From NCBI GenBank assembly GCA_023910675.1, contig JAAVWC010000005.1, positions 153,551-217,550 on the forward strand: DNA of 64,000 nucleotides, given 5' to 3'. The notes beneath the pieces are model-generated. The model was not told the origin of the DNA. It saw only the letters and a program-made list of their open reading frames with translations, and made no database searches. Source of the DNA: Gemmatimonas sp. GTDB lineage: Bacteria > Gemmatimonadota > Gemmatimonadetes > Gemmatimonadales > Gemmatimonadaceae. A program made the position numbers and the translations under genes. This document shows, piece by piece, positions 7,651 through 17,634 of this stretch (positions are counted from its first letter, which is position 1; every line of letters starts with the position of its first letter).

Positions 7651-8718
7651 ATGCGCACACATCGATTCGCAGCACTCGCACTCGTGGCGGCCGCCTGCGC
7701 CCCCAAAGCGACCACCGCGCCGTTCTGGGCGCCAACGCCGACGCAGGCGACGCATACATTGCGGCCGTCACCCACGACCGTCGTGAACGGCGGTTATGAC
7801 CCCGAGGCGGCGCCGGTGCTGCGCATGGCGTCGGGCGATCTGCTCGATGTGAGCACGGTGTCGACCTGCGGCACGCGGTTGTTGCAGGCGGGGAAGGACT
7901 CGGGGACCGTGGAGCCGACCATTCGCGCCATTCAGGCGGCCGTTACGGCTGGAACGCTCAAGCGCGGGCCCGGCGGCCATGTGCTCACCGGGCCCGTGTA
8001 TGTGAATGGCGCGCAGCCCGGTGACGTGCTCGAGGTGCGCTTTCATGCCGTCGACCTCGCCATTCCCTACGCGTGCAACAGCTTCTCTTCGCGCAGCGGC
8101 TTCATTCCTGAAGACTTTCCCAACACGACGCGCTCGAAGATCATTCCGCTCGATGCGCAGCGCATGGTCGGGCACTTCGACGATACCCTGGGGATCGAGA
8201 TTCCCCTGCGCCCGTTCTTCGGCAGCGTAGGCGTCGCGCCGCCGGTGGCGCGCGGCCGCATCAACAGTGCGCCGCCTGGCATGCACGCCGGCAATCTCGA
8301 CAACAAGGAGCTCACCGCAGGCACCGTGCTCTACATCCCGGTGAATGTCGCCGGGGCGCTGCTGCACATCGGCGACGGACACGCTGCGCAAGGTGATGGC
8401 GAGGTCGACATCACGGCGCTCGAAACCGCACTGCGCGGCACGCTGCAGCTTATCGTGCGCAAAGACATGAAGCTCACCTGGCCGCGTGGCGAAACGCGCA
8501 CGCATTGGATTGCGATGGCCGCCGACAGCAACCTCACCGTGGCCGCCAAGATCGCCGTGCGCGAAGCGATCGCGTTGCTCGGTGATGTATACAAACTGCC
8601 ACGCGAAGACGCGTATCAGCTCGTGAGCACCGGGTGCGACGTGCGCATCACGCAGCTGGTTGATGGTACCATGGGCGTGCACGTCATGATCCCCAAGGCG
8701 CTGTTTGTCCGTCGCTGA
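7651..8718 (+). CDS. Acetamidase/formamidase family lipoprotein
   Basis: 355 residues. A short signal with lipobox AAAC (about residue 16) makes this a lipoprotein, unlike classical cytoplasmic FmdA/AmdA enzymes. The body matches the acetamidase/formamidase fold: ASGDLLDVSTVSTCGT, GPVYVNGAQPGDVLEV, PFFGSVGVAP, HAGNLDNKELTAGTVLYIP and LLHIGDGHAAQGDGEV, the last being the family's most conserved block. The expected reaction is hydrolysis of short amides to ammonium and the acid. It stands alone between two copies of the same inverted repeat, opposite in strand to the amidase downstream. Confidence 0.88.
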   Translation: MRTHRFAALALVAAACAPKATTAPFWAPTPTQATHTLRPSPTTVVNGGYDPEAAPVLRMASGDLLDVSTVSTCGTRLLQAGKDSGTVEPTIRAIQAAVTAGTLKRGPGGHVLTGPVYVNGAQPGDVLEVRFHAVDLAIPYACNSFSSRSGFIPEDFPNTTRSKIIPLDAQRMVGHFDDTLGIEIPLRPFFGSVGVAPPVARGRINSAPPGMHAGNLDNKELTAGTVLYIPVNVAGALLHIGDGHAAQGDGEVDITALETALRGTLQLIVRKDMKLTWPRGETRTHWIAMAADSNLTVAAKIAVREAIALLGDVYKLPREDAYQLVSTGCDVRITQLVDGTMGVHVMIPKALFVRR

Positions 8719-8734
8719 ACCAGGGAAATGCGGG

Positions 8735-9074
8735 TGGGCAACTGCGGTTCGGGTTTGGAACTGCTACTGCGGTTGATGGACTGCCACTGCGGTTCTGGAC
8801 CGCAACCGCAGTTGAGGTGCACTGCAGTTCGGGTTGATATGGAAGCGCCCGTCGGCAAAGCCGGCGGGCGCAATCCTTGGTGGTTGTCTCACTGCGACTG
8901 CAGTGGCAGTTACCCAACCACCAAAGAACGGCGCCGAACCGGCGAAGCCGGTCGGCGCCTTCCGCAGCGACCCGAACCGCCGTGTTCCCCAACCGCAGGG
9001 GCAGTCCTGAACCGCAGTAGCAGTCCATCAACCGCAGTAGCAGTTCCAAACCCGAACCGCCGTTGCCGTACCGC
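8735..9074 (+). repeat. Long imperfect inverted repeat, CTGCGGTT class, copy B
   Basis: Second copy of the element at 7257-7631, same orientation and order of sub-elements: CTGCGGTT left arm, GC hairpin at 8845-8871, second GC hairpin around 8932-8958, right arm of CCGCAGTAGCAGT units. The first hairpin keeps its 12-bp stem although its loop has changed from TTC to AAA and one pair from C-G to a T-G wobble. It fills the gap between the acetamidase gene and the convergent amidase gene. Confidence 0.9.
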
Positions 9075-9078
9075 AGTA

Positions 9079-10674
9079 CTACAAAGCGGGCGCCCTGAAC
9101 CTCCCACTAGCCGCTTCGTAGGACGCAGCCAGCGCGAACAACCTCGCATCACTCCCCGGCAACCCCACGAAGCTGAGATTCCCCGCCGGCATCCCGTCGG
9201 CAGAGTAGCCCGCCGGCACCGAAATCTCCGGAAGGCCAAGCCAGTTACCGTAGCCAAGCGGCGTGCGCACATCGGGCCACGCATCGCTCGCGTTGGGTGC
9301 CTGAAAGGGCATCGTTGGGTAGATCATCGCATCGATGCTGCGCGCCTTCATGTGCGCCGCGAGCTGTGACACTGCGGTCTCGCGCGAGCGCAGAAAGCTC
9401 ACCGACGCCGCATCGGTTTCGTACGGCTGTGCCATCAGCGCGTCCATAGCGGGCCACTCGGCGGGAAGCACATCGTAGAAAGCACGATACGACGCGAGCC
9501 CACGTTGCGCGGCGTCGTTCGGATCGACACCCTGTCGTTGGAAATAGCGGCGGAGCGCGTTCGCCGTGGCGGCCGGCGAGTTCGCGTTGGGCGCAACATC
9601 GCCGCGTTCGCGCGCGAAGGTGGCGAACTGCTCGCGGTACGTCACGCGGTCCACCGGTGGCGCGTAGCTCTCGACAATGGCACCGGCGTCGGTGCAATCG
9701 GCGAGTGCCGCGTCGAGTACGCGCAGACAGTCCGCGGTCATCTGTGCGCGTGGCGCGTGCAACTCCACAAATCCCAGTCGCGCGCCACGCAACGTGCTAA
9801 TTGAAAGCGCGCCCAACGTGCCGCGACGCCACGTGCCGCGCAGCGACAGCGCGTCGTCCGCATCGTGGCCGGCAATGGCGTCGAGCATGAGCGCCGCATC
9901 GGCGACCGAGCGCGCGAGCGGGCCGTGCGTGTCGAGTACTGGCCAGGTGGGAATGACCCCGCTGCGCGGCACCAGTCCGAAGGTGGGCTTCACGCCCACG
10001 ACGCCGGTGAACTGCGCGGGAATACGGTTGGAGCCGCCGTCGTCGGTGCCGAGCGCACAGAACGCCATGCCGCAGGCGACCGCAACGGCTGAGCCGGCAC
10101 TCGAGCCACCGGGCGTGCGCAGCCCTGTGCGATCGTGCGGGTTGAGCACCTGTCCGGTGAAGCTCGAGGTGCCGTTGCCGCGATAGGCAAAATCGTCGGC
10201 CGCCGTCTTGCCAAGAATGACCGCACCCGCAGCACGGAGACGCGTGACCTCGATGGCATCACGCGACACACGCTGCGGAAAGAGACGCGCCCACTCGGCG
10301 CTCGATGCCGACGTCGTCGTGCTCTCCATGTCGTAAATGCTCTTCGCAAAGAGCGGCACACCATCGAGCGGACCACGCAGCGTCTTGCTCCGCAGCCGTG
10401 CATCGGAGGCACGCGCCTCGGCGTGCGCGCTTGCGGAAAGCGTGTCGATCGCGTGCAGCGCCGCGCCACTCGTGCGGCAGCGGTCCAGCGCACGTGTGGT
10501 GACGTCGAGCGCGGTATACTCGCCGCGTAGACGTCCTGCCTGATACTGCGCAATGGTACCACCAAGTGGATCGGCTGCCAACGACCACGACGGCCACTCC
10601 ACGAAGGGCAGGGTGAACAGTGCGCTCAAGTGCGCGAGCGCGTCGCGGCGGGACAGCGGCGTGATGATGGGCAT
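9079..10674 (-). CDS. Amidase-signature family hydrolase
   Basis: 531 residues of the amidase signature family. The Ser-cisSer-Lys triad is visible: Lys in PLFAKSIYD, the cis-Ser in TPGGSSAGSAVAVA, and the nucleophile region GTDDGGSNRIPAQF (GSDTGGS in most relatives, so slightly divergent). The N-terminus, with twin Arg (LSRRDALAHLSALFTL) then a hydrophobic stretch, looks like a Tat-type export signal. The substrate is an unidentified amide. I start at ATG 10674, nine bases after the stop of the lipase-like gene, which implies an operon with it; the ribosome site is weak. Confidence 0.85.
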   Translation of the reverse strand: MPIITPLSRRDALAHLSALFTLPFVEWPSWSLAADPLGGTIAQYQAGRLRGEYTALDVTTRALDRCRTSGAALHAIDTLSASAHAEARASDARLRSKTLRGPLDGVPLFAKSIYDMESTTTSASSAEWARLFPQRVSRDAIEVTRLRAAGAVILGKTAADDFAYRGNGTSSFTGQVLNPHDRTGLRTPGGSSAGSAVAVACGMAFCALGTDDGGSNRIPAQFTGVVGVKPTFGLVPRSGVIPTWPVLDTHGPLARSVADAALMLDAIAGHDADDALSLRGTWRRGTLGALSISTLRGARLGFVELHAPRAQMTADCLRVLDAALADCTDAGAIVESYAPPVDRVTYREQFATFARERGDVAPNANSPAATANALRRYFQRQGVDPNDAAQRGLASYRAFYDVLPAEWPAMDALMAQPYETDAASVSFLRSRETAVSQLAAHMKARSIDAMIYPTMPFQAPNASDAWPDVRTPLGYGNWLGLPEISVPAGYSADGMPAGNLSFVGLPGSDARLFALAASYEAASGRFRAPAL

Positions 10675-10682
10675 AGTGATCG

Positions 10683-12170
10683 TCAGTCGTTGTTCCAGGG
10701 ACGCGTCTCGAGGCGCAATACGGCACGGATACCGGGACGCGTGTCCTGCATGACCGGTACTTCGAATACCCAGCTCTCCGGCAGCGGGTTCTCGGCAGCA
10801 GCGGAGTGATGCACGGCATTGGGGCCGTGCGTGTCCCATCCATAACGCAGCGACCAACCGGTGCCCGGGGCAAGGAACGCTTCGAGATTCACCTTGTCGC
10901 GAAACAGAAAGCCGCCATCGTAGTGATCGCGTTTCCAGAATGGTACGCCATCCACCAGATACTCGGGGACTTGCACCCCGATGTCGAGTGAGAAGCCCAG
11001 CGTGGGACGATCGGTATCGACGCGCGCGGCATTCGACAGAAAGACACTCGCCAGGTGCAGCGGCTGTCGCGCGCGCACGTGCTTGTCGTAGTCCACGAGC
11101 ACCGCCGACCCCTCGTCGTTGGTGCGTCGGTGCAGATCCCAGCGTGCACCACGCACCCGCGCAACGATATCGATGAGATAGTCGGCACGAATGGCGTATC
11201 CGCGGTCTTTCTGTTCCTGCACCGCAGGGGGCAGCATGAGCTCCTGCACATCGAGAAAGGCGTCGACGCGCACGTTGCCGAAGAGGAAGCGCCGTAGATT
11301 CTGATAGCCGTCCTCCGAGTTGACGATACCGTAGTGCCCCGAATGCGAACGGTGCACGAAGGCGCGCGGTGTATCGGCGACGTACGCGTTGGGGATGCGT
11401 ACGAGCCCGTCGCTCATGGGGCCAACGGCGTACTTGGCGAGGCCGTAGTCGTCGTGATTCGTGCCCACGAGACTGAAGAACCGCTCCTCGGGGAAAGCAC
11501 CGTCGAGCGAGTTCACGGGCGTGTCGGTGGCCAGCGAGAGATACTCGCGCATACGTGTTTCGTGGAACGTGTCGGATTGATTGAAGCCGAACCCCGGCAC
11601 GTTGCCGATGCCGCGCAGGTCGATTCCCCCGTGCGGTGTGGCATAGGTGAACACCTTGTCGATGCGTCGGTCGTTGCGCGACAGCTGCTGCAGCAGGGAG
11701 CGGCAGATGAGCCCACCCATCGAGTGCGCCACGAGATACACGCGAAATGCGTCGGTTTGTGCGCCGTGCTGCGCACGATCACCGGGCGCATAGCGGTCGT
11801 GCAGGGTGTTCACCAGCTCCAGCAGTCCCTGCGCGTACCCCTCGATCTCACCGCGCGTCCCACGTCCGAGCTCCTTGGAGGCGTCGTCGTAGTAGCGATA
11901 GATGAACACCGAACGCGACGACAGCTCGGCGCCATCGGGGATCTCTGCGCCGTCGGCGAACGTGTCGCGATAGCCTTCGTCCTTCATGAGACGCACGAGC
12001 GGCGACTCGAAAATGTGCCGCACCACGGAGCGCGGATACCGCTGCCGCAGTTTGGTGGAGCCCACATTGAACCCCATGTACGGATCGGCCACAGTGTTTT
12101 CCACTTCGCCGCCGGTCATGGCATAGCCGCGCACGTAGATGATGGGGAAGTACGGTCGCTCGAGCTGCAT
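10683..12170 (-). CDS. Alpha/beta hydrolase, lipase-like
   Basis: 495 residues. The first 300 form an alpha/beta hydrolase resembling esterase/lipase families: IIYVRGYAM in the oxyanion region, nucleophile elbow AHSMGGLICRSLLQQ, then FTYATPHGGID and a late His in HSGHYGIV. The C-terminal about 170 residues look like beta-sandwich material of unknown function. There is no signal peptide. It precedes the amidase on the same strand; the two hydrolases could act in sequence but nothing in the sequence proves it. Confidence 0.75.
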   Translation of the reverse strand: MQLERPYFPIIYVRGYAMTGGEVENTVADPYMGFNVGSTKLRQRYPRSVVRHIFESPLVRLMKDEGYRDTFADGAEIPDGAELSSRSVFIYRYYDDASKELGRGTRGEIEGYAQGLLELVNTLHDRYAPGDRAQHGAQTDAFRVYLVAHSMGGLICRSLLQQLSRNDRRIDKVFTYATPHGGIDLRGIGNVPGFGFNQSDTFHETRMREYLSLATDTPVNSLDGAFPEERFFSLVGTNHDDYGLAKYAVGPMSDGLVRIPNAYVADTPRAFVHRSHSGHYGIVNSEDGYQNLRRFLFGNVRVDAFLDVQELMLPPAVQEQKDRGYAIRADYLIDIVARVRGARWDLHRRTNDEGSAVLVDYDKHVRARQPLHLASVFLSNAARVDTDRPTLGFSLDIGVQVPEYLVDGVPFWKRDHYDGGFLFRDKVNLEAFLAPGTGWSLRYGWDTHGPNAVHHSAAAENPLPESWVFEVPVMQDTRPGIRAVLRLETRPWNND

Positions 12171-12255
12171 GCCGCCGAGGCCTCAATGCAAAGGGTCCAC
12201 CGCAGAAACGATGGACCCGAATTGCGTCACGACGCGCGCGCTGTCAAGCACATCC

Positions 12256-12585
12256 CTAGCGTTTGTCGTGGGTTGCACGAAAACGAATCGTGTCACCGCC
12301 GGTGGTGGTCTGGGGCAGCGACACGTGCCGGTTGCTGTCATCCTGCGAGTCCGAGAACTCGAACGTGCCGTTCACGACGACCTTCACCCCGGTCGTGAGG
12401 CGAGCGGTCTTCGCGGTCACCGTCGCGGTATACAGTCCGGCGCTGTCGGCCACCGGCGTGAGCGGCGTGTCGTTTGGCCGGGAAAGCGGTCGGTCCGCGC
12501 CGCGAAGACCCACGCTCGACACGGTGGGCACGGCCGAGACATCAACGACATACAGCACCGTGCGATCGTACGCAGCCGGCAGCAT
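12256..12585 (-). CDS. Hypothetical protein with carbohydrate-binding/E-set-like beta domain
   Basis: 109 residues, all in one beta-rich domain: LYVVDVSAVPTVSSVGLRG, GLYTATVTAK, GVKVVVNGTFEFSDS and NRHVSLPQT. The pattern (surface VGLRG strand, then GLYTATV, then KVVVNGT) resembles glycogen/starch-binding CBM or other E-set modules, but the similarity is by eye only. No signal peptide follows from the ATG at 12585, yet such domains are usually exported; the true start could lie further upstream if there is an undetected frameshift. It lies just upstream of the lipase-like gene on the same strand. Confidence 0.5.
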   Translation of the reverse strand: MLPAAYDRTVLYVVDVSAVPTVSSVGLRGADRPLSRPNDTPLTPVADSAGLYTATVTAKTARLTTGVKVVVNGTFEFSDSQDDSNRHVSLPQTTTGGDTIRFRATHDKR

Positions 12586-14291
<1,706 letters not shown>

Positions 14292-14300
14292 GCTGTCTGA

Positions 14301-14624
14301 CTGCGGTTTGGGTGAACTACGGGAGGGGAACGACGGGAGGGGAACGACGGGAGGGTGAAAACGGGAGGGTGAAAACGGGAGGGCAACCACGACCCCGTGA
14401 CAGCTCCTCCGACCACGACCATTCGTCGTTGCCCTCGCGTGGTTTCCTTGTCGTGGTCGGGGTCGTTGTCGCGGGGTCGTGGTTGCGGGGTCGTGGTTGC
14501 GGGGTCGTGGTTGCGGGGTCGTGGTTGCGGGGTCGTGGTTGCCCTCGCGTTGTTCCCCTCCCGTTTTCACCCTCCCGTTTTTCCCCTCCCGTCGTTCCCC
14601 TCCCGTCGTTCACCCAAACCGCAG
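14301..14624 (+). repeat. 324-bp inverted-repeat element with perfect 17-bp terminal repeats
   Basis: Gene-free stretch bounded by perfect 17-base inverted termini: CTGCGGTTTGGGTGAAC at 14301-14317 and its reverse complement at 14608-14624. Inside, the left arm holds ACGGGAGGGGAACG and ACGGGAGGGTGAAA units, the right arm their complements (CCCCTCCCGTCGTT, CACCCTCCCGTTTT), and a 14-bp tandem repeat sits off-centre. The CTGCGGTTTGGG ends resemble the CTGCGGTTCGGG units of the elements at 7257 and 8735. The element abuts the ancestral stop codon of the VOC gene. Confidence 0.9.
14471..14540 (+). repeat. Five perfect 14-bp tandem repeats
   Basis: GCGGGGTCGTGGTT is repeated exactly five times head to tail, inside the inverted-repeat element at 14301-14624. 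Perfect identity of all five copies points to recent slippage expansion, so copy number probably varies between strains. Confidence 0.95.
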
Positions 14625-14625
14625 T

Positions 14626-15268
14626 TCACGCTCCCATGTAGGCGACGTGCGCCCCTTGCGCATTTCGCGCAATCATCACGCGTCCGTGGGGGGTCGGGAA
14701 TGGGCCCCGCGATGAACACTCCGCCGTGCCGCTCAAAGATCTCGTTCGCCCGATCGCGATGCTCCACCGCGAAGTAGGGAAGCCTGTTGGGGTTGATCCC
14801 TTCCCAGTGTTCGTCCATCTGCAGCACGCCGCACACCGGCTCGCCGCCCGTGGCGGGAATGAGGGTGTGGTACCCGGTACCGGGCATGTCCAACGGCTGC
14901 GCCGCCAGGACGAACACGTTGGTGTAGAACGCGCCGTTGCTGGCGGCGTTGCGTGAGTTCACCTCGCACCGGCAGATCGCGCCGGGCTCGCCCTCGATCT
15001 CGGCGCCGATGAACGGAGCGGCCTGCCAGAGACCGAACACCGCGCCTTCCGGGTCGACGGCAATCGCCATGCGCCCGCTGCCGGGGATGTCCATGGGCGG
15101 CACCATGATGCGTCCGCCGTTGGCTTCGATGTGGGCAACCGTGGCGTCGGCGTCGGCCGTTCCCCAGTAGACCGTCCATGCGGTGGGCATGGCCTCCTGC
15201 CCCGGCATCTTGGGGGCCATCGCGGCAGCGGCGTGTCCGTTGGGGGTACGGGCAATGGCCGGGAGAAG
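14626..15268 (-). pseudogene. Broken two-domain VOC (glyoxalase-like) protein
   Basis: The readable frame matches tandem vicinal-oxygen-chelate proteins: GHAAAAMAPKMPG, then AWTVYWGTADADATVAHIEA, IPGSGRMAIAVDPEGAVFGL, and a second domain from FYTNVFVLAAQPLDMPG. Two defects are visible. The first half of the N-terminal domain is absent: a TAG sits at 15269-15271 and no FYxxLFGW-type start is found beyond it. Near the 3' end a run of six G (14687-14692) shifts the frame; with five G the protein would end DPHGRVMIARNAQGAHVAYM at TGA 14626, the canonical C-terminus, whereas the observed frame runs into the repeat element to 14567. Function before decay is unknown; such proteins often bind metals or small electrophiles. 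Confidence 0.75.
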
Positions 15269-15406
15269 CTACGCCGACCAGGTTGCACGCGCTTCGCTCT
15301 GAACCCCGTTGGGTCCACGGATCGAGGGCGAGAGTTGCATCCTTGTGGGAATGGGCGAGTATTACCCCTCCCACCGAATCACCCTACCGCAGCAACGGAG
15401 TTACCC

Positions 15407-16108
15407 ATGTCGCGTTTTATGCAGAGTGCCGCCGCGGCACTTGTACTGGCCCTCGTGCCACAGCTGTCGCAGGCGCAGGACAACGAGAAGTCGACCGCCG
15501 TGAAGGGCGGGATCCAGATGAAGGGCTGGATGGGCGTCGTCGACGCGAAGGAAGCGAAGGCCGGACTCACCGTGGACAGCGCCAAGTTCGTGAGTATGGG
15601 CGCCGGCATGCACGCCACCACGGGCCCCGCCATCACGTACTGGAACCCGTCGATGAAAGCCAAGGGTGACTACACGGTCAAGGCGACCTTCTCCGAGCGC
15701 GAGTACATGGGGCTCAACAACCATCCGCACCCGTACGGCATCGTCATGGCCGGTAACGACATGGGCGCAGCAGGCGCCAGCTATCTCTACTGCGCGGCGT
15801 ACGGTAACGGCAACTTCATCGTGCGCGGCTTCGGACCGGCGCCCTTCCAGATGAACGGTCCGCGTGGCGGCGCCAGCGAAGCGGTGAACAAGGCGGAAGC
15901 CAAGGGCAAGCCGGTGACGCAGGAGATCGCGATGTCGGTGAAGGGCGACAAGGTGAGCTGCATCATCAATGGCAAGGAAGTCGCGAGCTACACCAAGGCC
16001 GAAGTGACCGGCGAAGGCAAGCTCAAGACGACCGATGGTGTGGTCGGCTTCCGCATGGGGCACAACACCGACGCGCACATCGCCGGTTTCTCGCTCACCA
16101 AGAACTGA
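15407..16108 (+). CDS. Exported protein with lectin-like/DUF1080-like fold, unknown function
   Basis: 233 residues with a clear signal peptide (MSRFMQSAAAALVLALVP... cleaved near LSQAQ). The mature part is beta-rich: AITYWNPSMKAKGDYTVKAT, HPHPYGIVMAGNDM, YLYCAAYGNGNFIVRGFG, IAMSVKGDKVSCIINGKEV and GVVGFRMGHNTDAHIAGF. The last pattern, where a glycan-type domain ends with VGFRxGHNTDxHxxxF, recalls concanavalin-like DUF1080 domains. The two Cys could form a disulfide. ATG 15407 follows a GGAG ribosome site by seven bases. Five bases separate it from panE, though a functional link is not evident. Confidence 0.7.
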   Translation: MSRFMQSAAAALVLALVPQLSQAQDNEKSTAVKGGIQMKGWMGVVDAKEAKAGLTVDSAKFVSMGAGMHATTGPAITYWNPSMKAKGDYTVKATFSEREYMGLNNHPHPYGIVMAGNDMGAAGASYLYCAAYGNGNFIVRGFGPAPFQMNGPRGGASEAVNKAEAKGKPVTQEIAMSVKGDKVSCIINGKEVASYTKAEVTGEGKLKTTDGVVGFRMGHNTDAHIAGFSLTKN

Positions 16109-16113
16109 GCCGT

Positions 16114-17046
16114 ATGCGATTCGCCGTGATTGGCGCCGGTGCGGTGGGTGGCGTCTTCGGTGCCCGCCTCATCGTCGCCGGTCACGACGTGACGTTCGTG
16201 GCACGTGGGACGACCCTGAACGTGCTGCGCACTGAAGGACTGACCCTGGAGAGTGTGCACGGAAACGTGCACCTCCCTTCGGTTCAGGTGACGGACGATC
16301 CTGCCACGATCGGCACCGTCGATGTGGTGCTTGTGGGGGTGAAGGCGACGCAGGTGGCGGCGATCGCGCCGTCGCTTCGCCCGCTGCTCGCGCCGCACAC
16401 GGCGGTCATTCCGCTGCAGAACGGCGTCGAGGCGAGCGTGCTGCTCGCCCGGGAACTTGGGGATGCCCACGTACTCGAGGGCGTCTGCCGAGTGATTGCG
16501 GGGCAATCGGCACCCGGGCGCATCCGGCACATGGCCGTCGTGCCGCATCTGGAGTTCGGCGTCCGCGCCGGCCATCCCCCCGCCGCCGCCGTCGGAGGCG
16601 CCATCCCGTCCATCGCCGACGCCATCAACGGCGCCGGCATGCAGGCCCTGGTTTCCGCCGACATGGCCGTGGCGCTGTGGGAGAAGTTTCTCTTTATCGA
16701 GCCCATCGGGTTAGTGTGTGCCGCCGCCGACGAGTCGTTCGGCACCGTACGATCGGTGCCGGAAACGCGCGCCCTCGTCGATGCCGCCCTCGACGAAGTG
16801 ATCGCGGTGGGCCGACGCGTTGGGGTGGAGTGGCCAGCCGACGCAAAGGCGAATGTCTGGAAGCGGTACGATAGTTTGCCGCCGGACGAACGGACGAGCA
16901 TGGCGCGCGATCTCGAGGCGCGGCGCCCTTCCGAATTCGACGCGCAGACCGGCGCCGTCGTGCGACTCGGTGCGCAGTATGGCGTGCCGACGCCGGTGCA
17001 TGACGTGCTGAGGGCGCTGCTTTTGCCGCGCGTGGTGGTGGCGTAG
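16114..17046 (+). CDS. panE: 2-dehydropantoate 2-reductase (ketopantoate reductase)
   Basis: 310 residues. The N-terminal Rossmann motif GAGAVGGVFGARLIVAGHDV binds NADPH; VARGTTLNVLRTEGL, PLQNGVEASVLLAREL and VLEGVCRVIAG are typical of the ApbA/PanE family; the catalytic Lys is in ALWEKFLFI, and the C-terminal helical domain contains DERTSMARDLEARRPSEFD with the substrate-binding Ser/Glu. It reduces ketopantoate to pantoate for coenzyme A synthesis. Paralogues with other 2-oxoacid substrates exist, and no panB or panC is nearby, so the assignment is by family only. Confidence 0.85.
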   Translation: MRFAVIGAGAVGGVFGARLIVAGHDVTFVARGTTLNVLRTEGLTLESVHGNVHLPSVQVTDDPATIGTVDVVLVGVKATQVAAIAPSLRPLLAPHTAVIPLQNGVEASVLLARELGDAHVLEGVCRVIAGQSAPGRIRHMAVVPHLEFGVRAGHPPAAAVGGAIPSIADAINGAGMQALVSADMAVALWEKFLFIEPIGLVCAAADESFGTVRSVPETRALVDAALDEVIAVGRRVGVEWPADAKANVWKRYDSLPPDERTSMARDLEARRPSEFDAQTGAVVRLGAQYGVPTPVHDVLRALLLPRVVVA

Positions 17047-17061
17047 CCTCTCCTGGTCCTG

Positions 17062-17427
17062 GTCGTGGTCGGGGTTGGGGGTGGCGGTCTGGGTACAGCC
17101 ACGACAGTCGGGGCACCGCTACCACAGTCGGGGCACTGCCACGACGGTCGGGGTCTCAAAACAGTCGGGGTCTCTGTCGGGTCGAGCGCTCCGCTTCGCT
17201 GGCGCGTCGAGGTCTGGGCTCAAATGTCGCGGTCGGGGTCGGGGCAGCCCCGACACTTTATCCCCGACCCCGACGCGCCAGCGCAGCGGAGCGCCCGACC
17301 CGACGGAGACCCCGACTGTTTATCGACCCCGACTGTGGTGGCAGTGCCCCGACTGTGGTAGCGGTACCCCGACTGTCGTGGCCGTACCCCGACCCCCACC
17401 CCCGTCCCCCGTCCCCCGACCACGACC
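17062..17427 (+). repeat. Long inverted repeat, GTCGGGG class
   Basis: Most of the 588-base gap between panE and the next gene is an imperfect inverted repeat. Left arm units: CACGACAGTCGGGGCA, CCACAGTCGGGGCACTGCCA, ACAGTCGGGGTCTC. Right arm: the complements CCCCGACTGTGGTGGCAGTG and CCCCGACTGTCGTGG. Outer ends are TCGTGGTCGGGG and CCCCGACCACGA. An inner pair reads GAGCGCTCCGCTTCGCTGGC and GCGCCAGCGCAGCGGAGCGC. No coding frame is credible here. The rest of the gap (17428-17634) carries the promoter region of the following operon. Confidence 0.88.
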
Positions 17428-17634
17428 CAAATGTGGAACACTCGAGCTGTCACAGCGAGTTGTCCCTCCCCCGCGTATTTTACAAAAGCGCACATCGCTC
17501 CGATCTCCCCCCCGTCGGAGCTGACGCCCCCAACGCTCGTTCAGCAGGTCGCAGCGCGTTTTCGGTAGACGACGCATGACGCAGTGCACCGCCCCGCGAT
17601 GCAGTGTCCATGCGCAATCTGTGGAGTAGCTGGC

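Noticed and set aside
14301..14624. CRISPR array
   Set aside because: Repeats are contiguous or mirrored without unique spacers and there are no cas genes.
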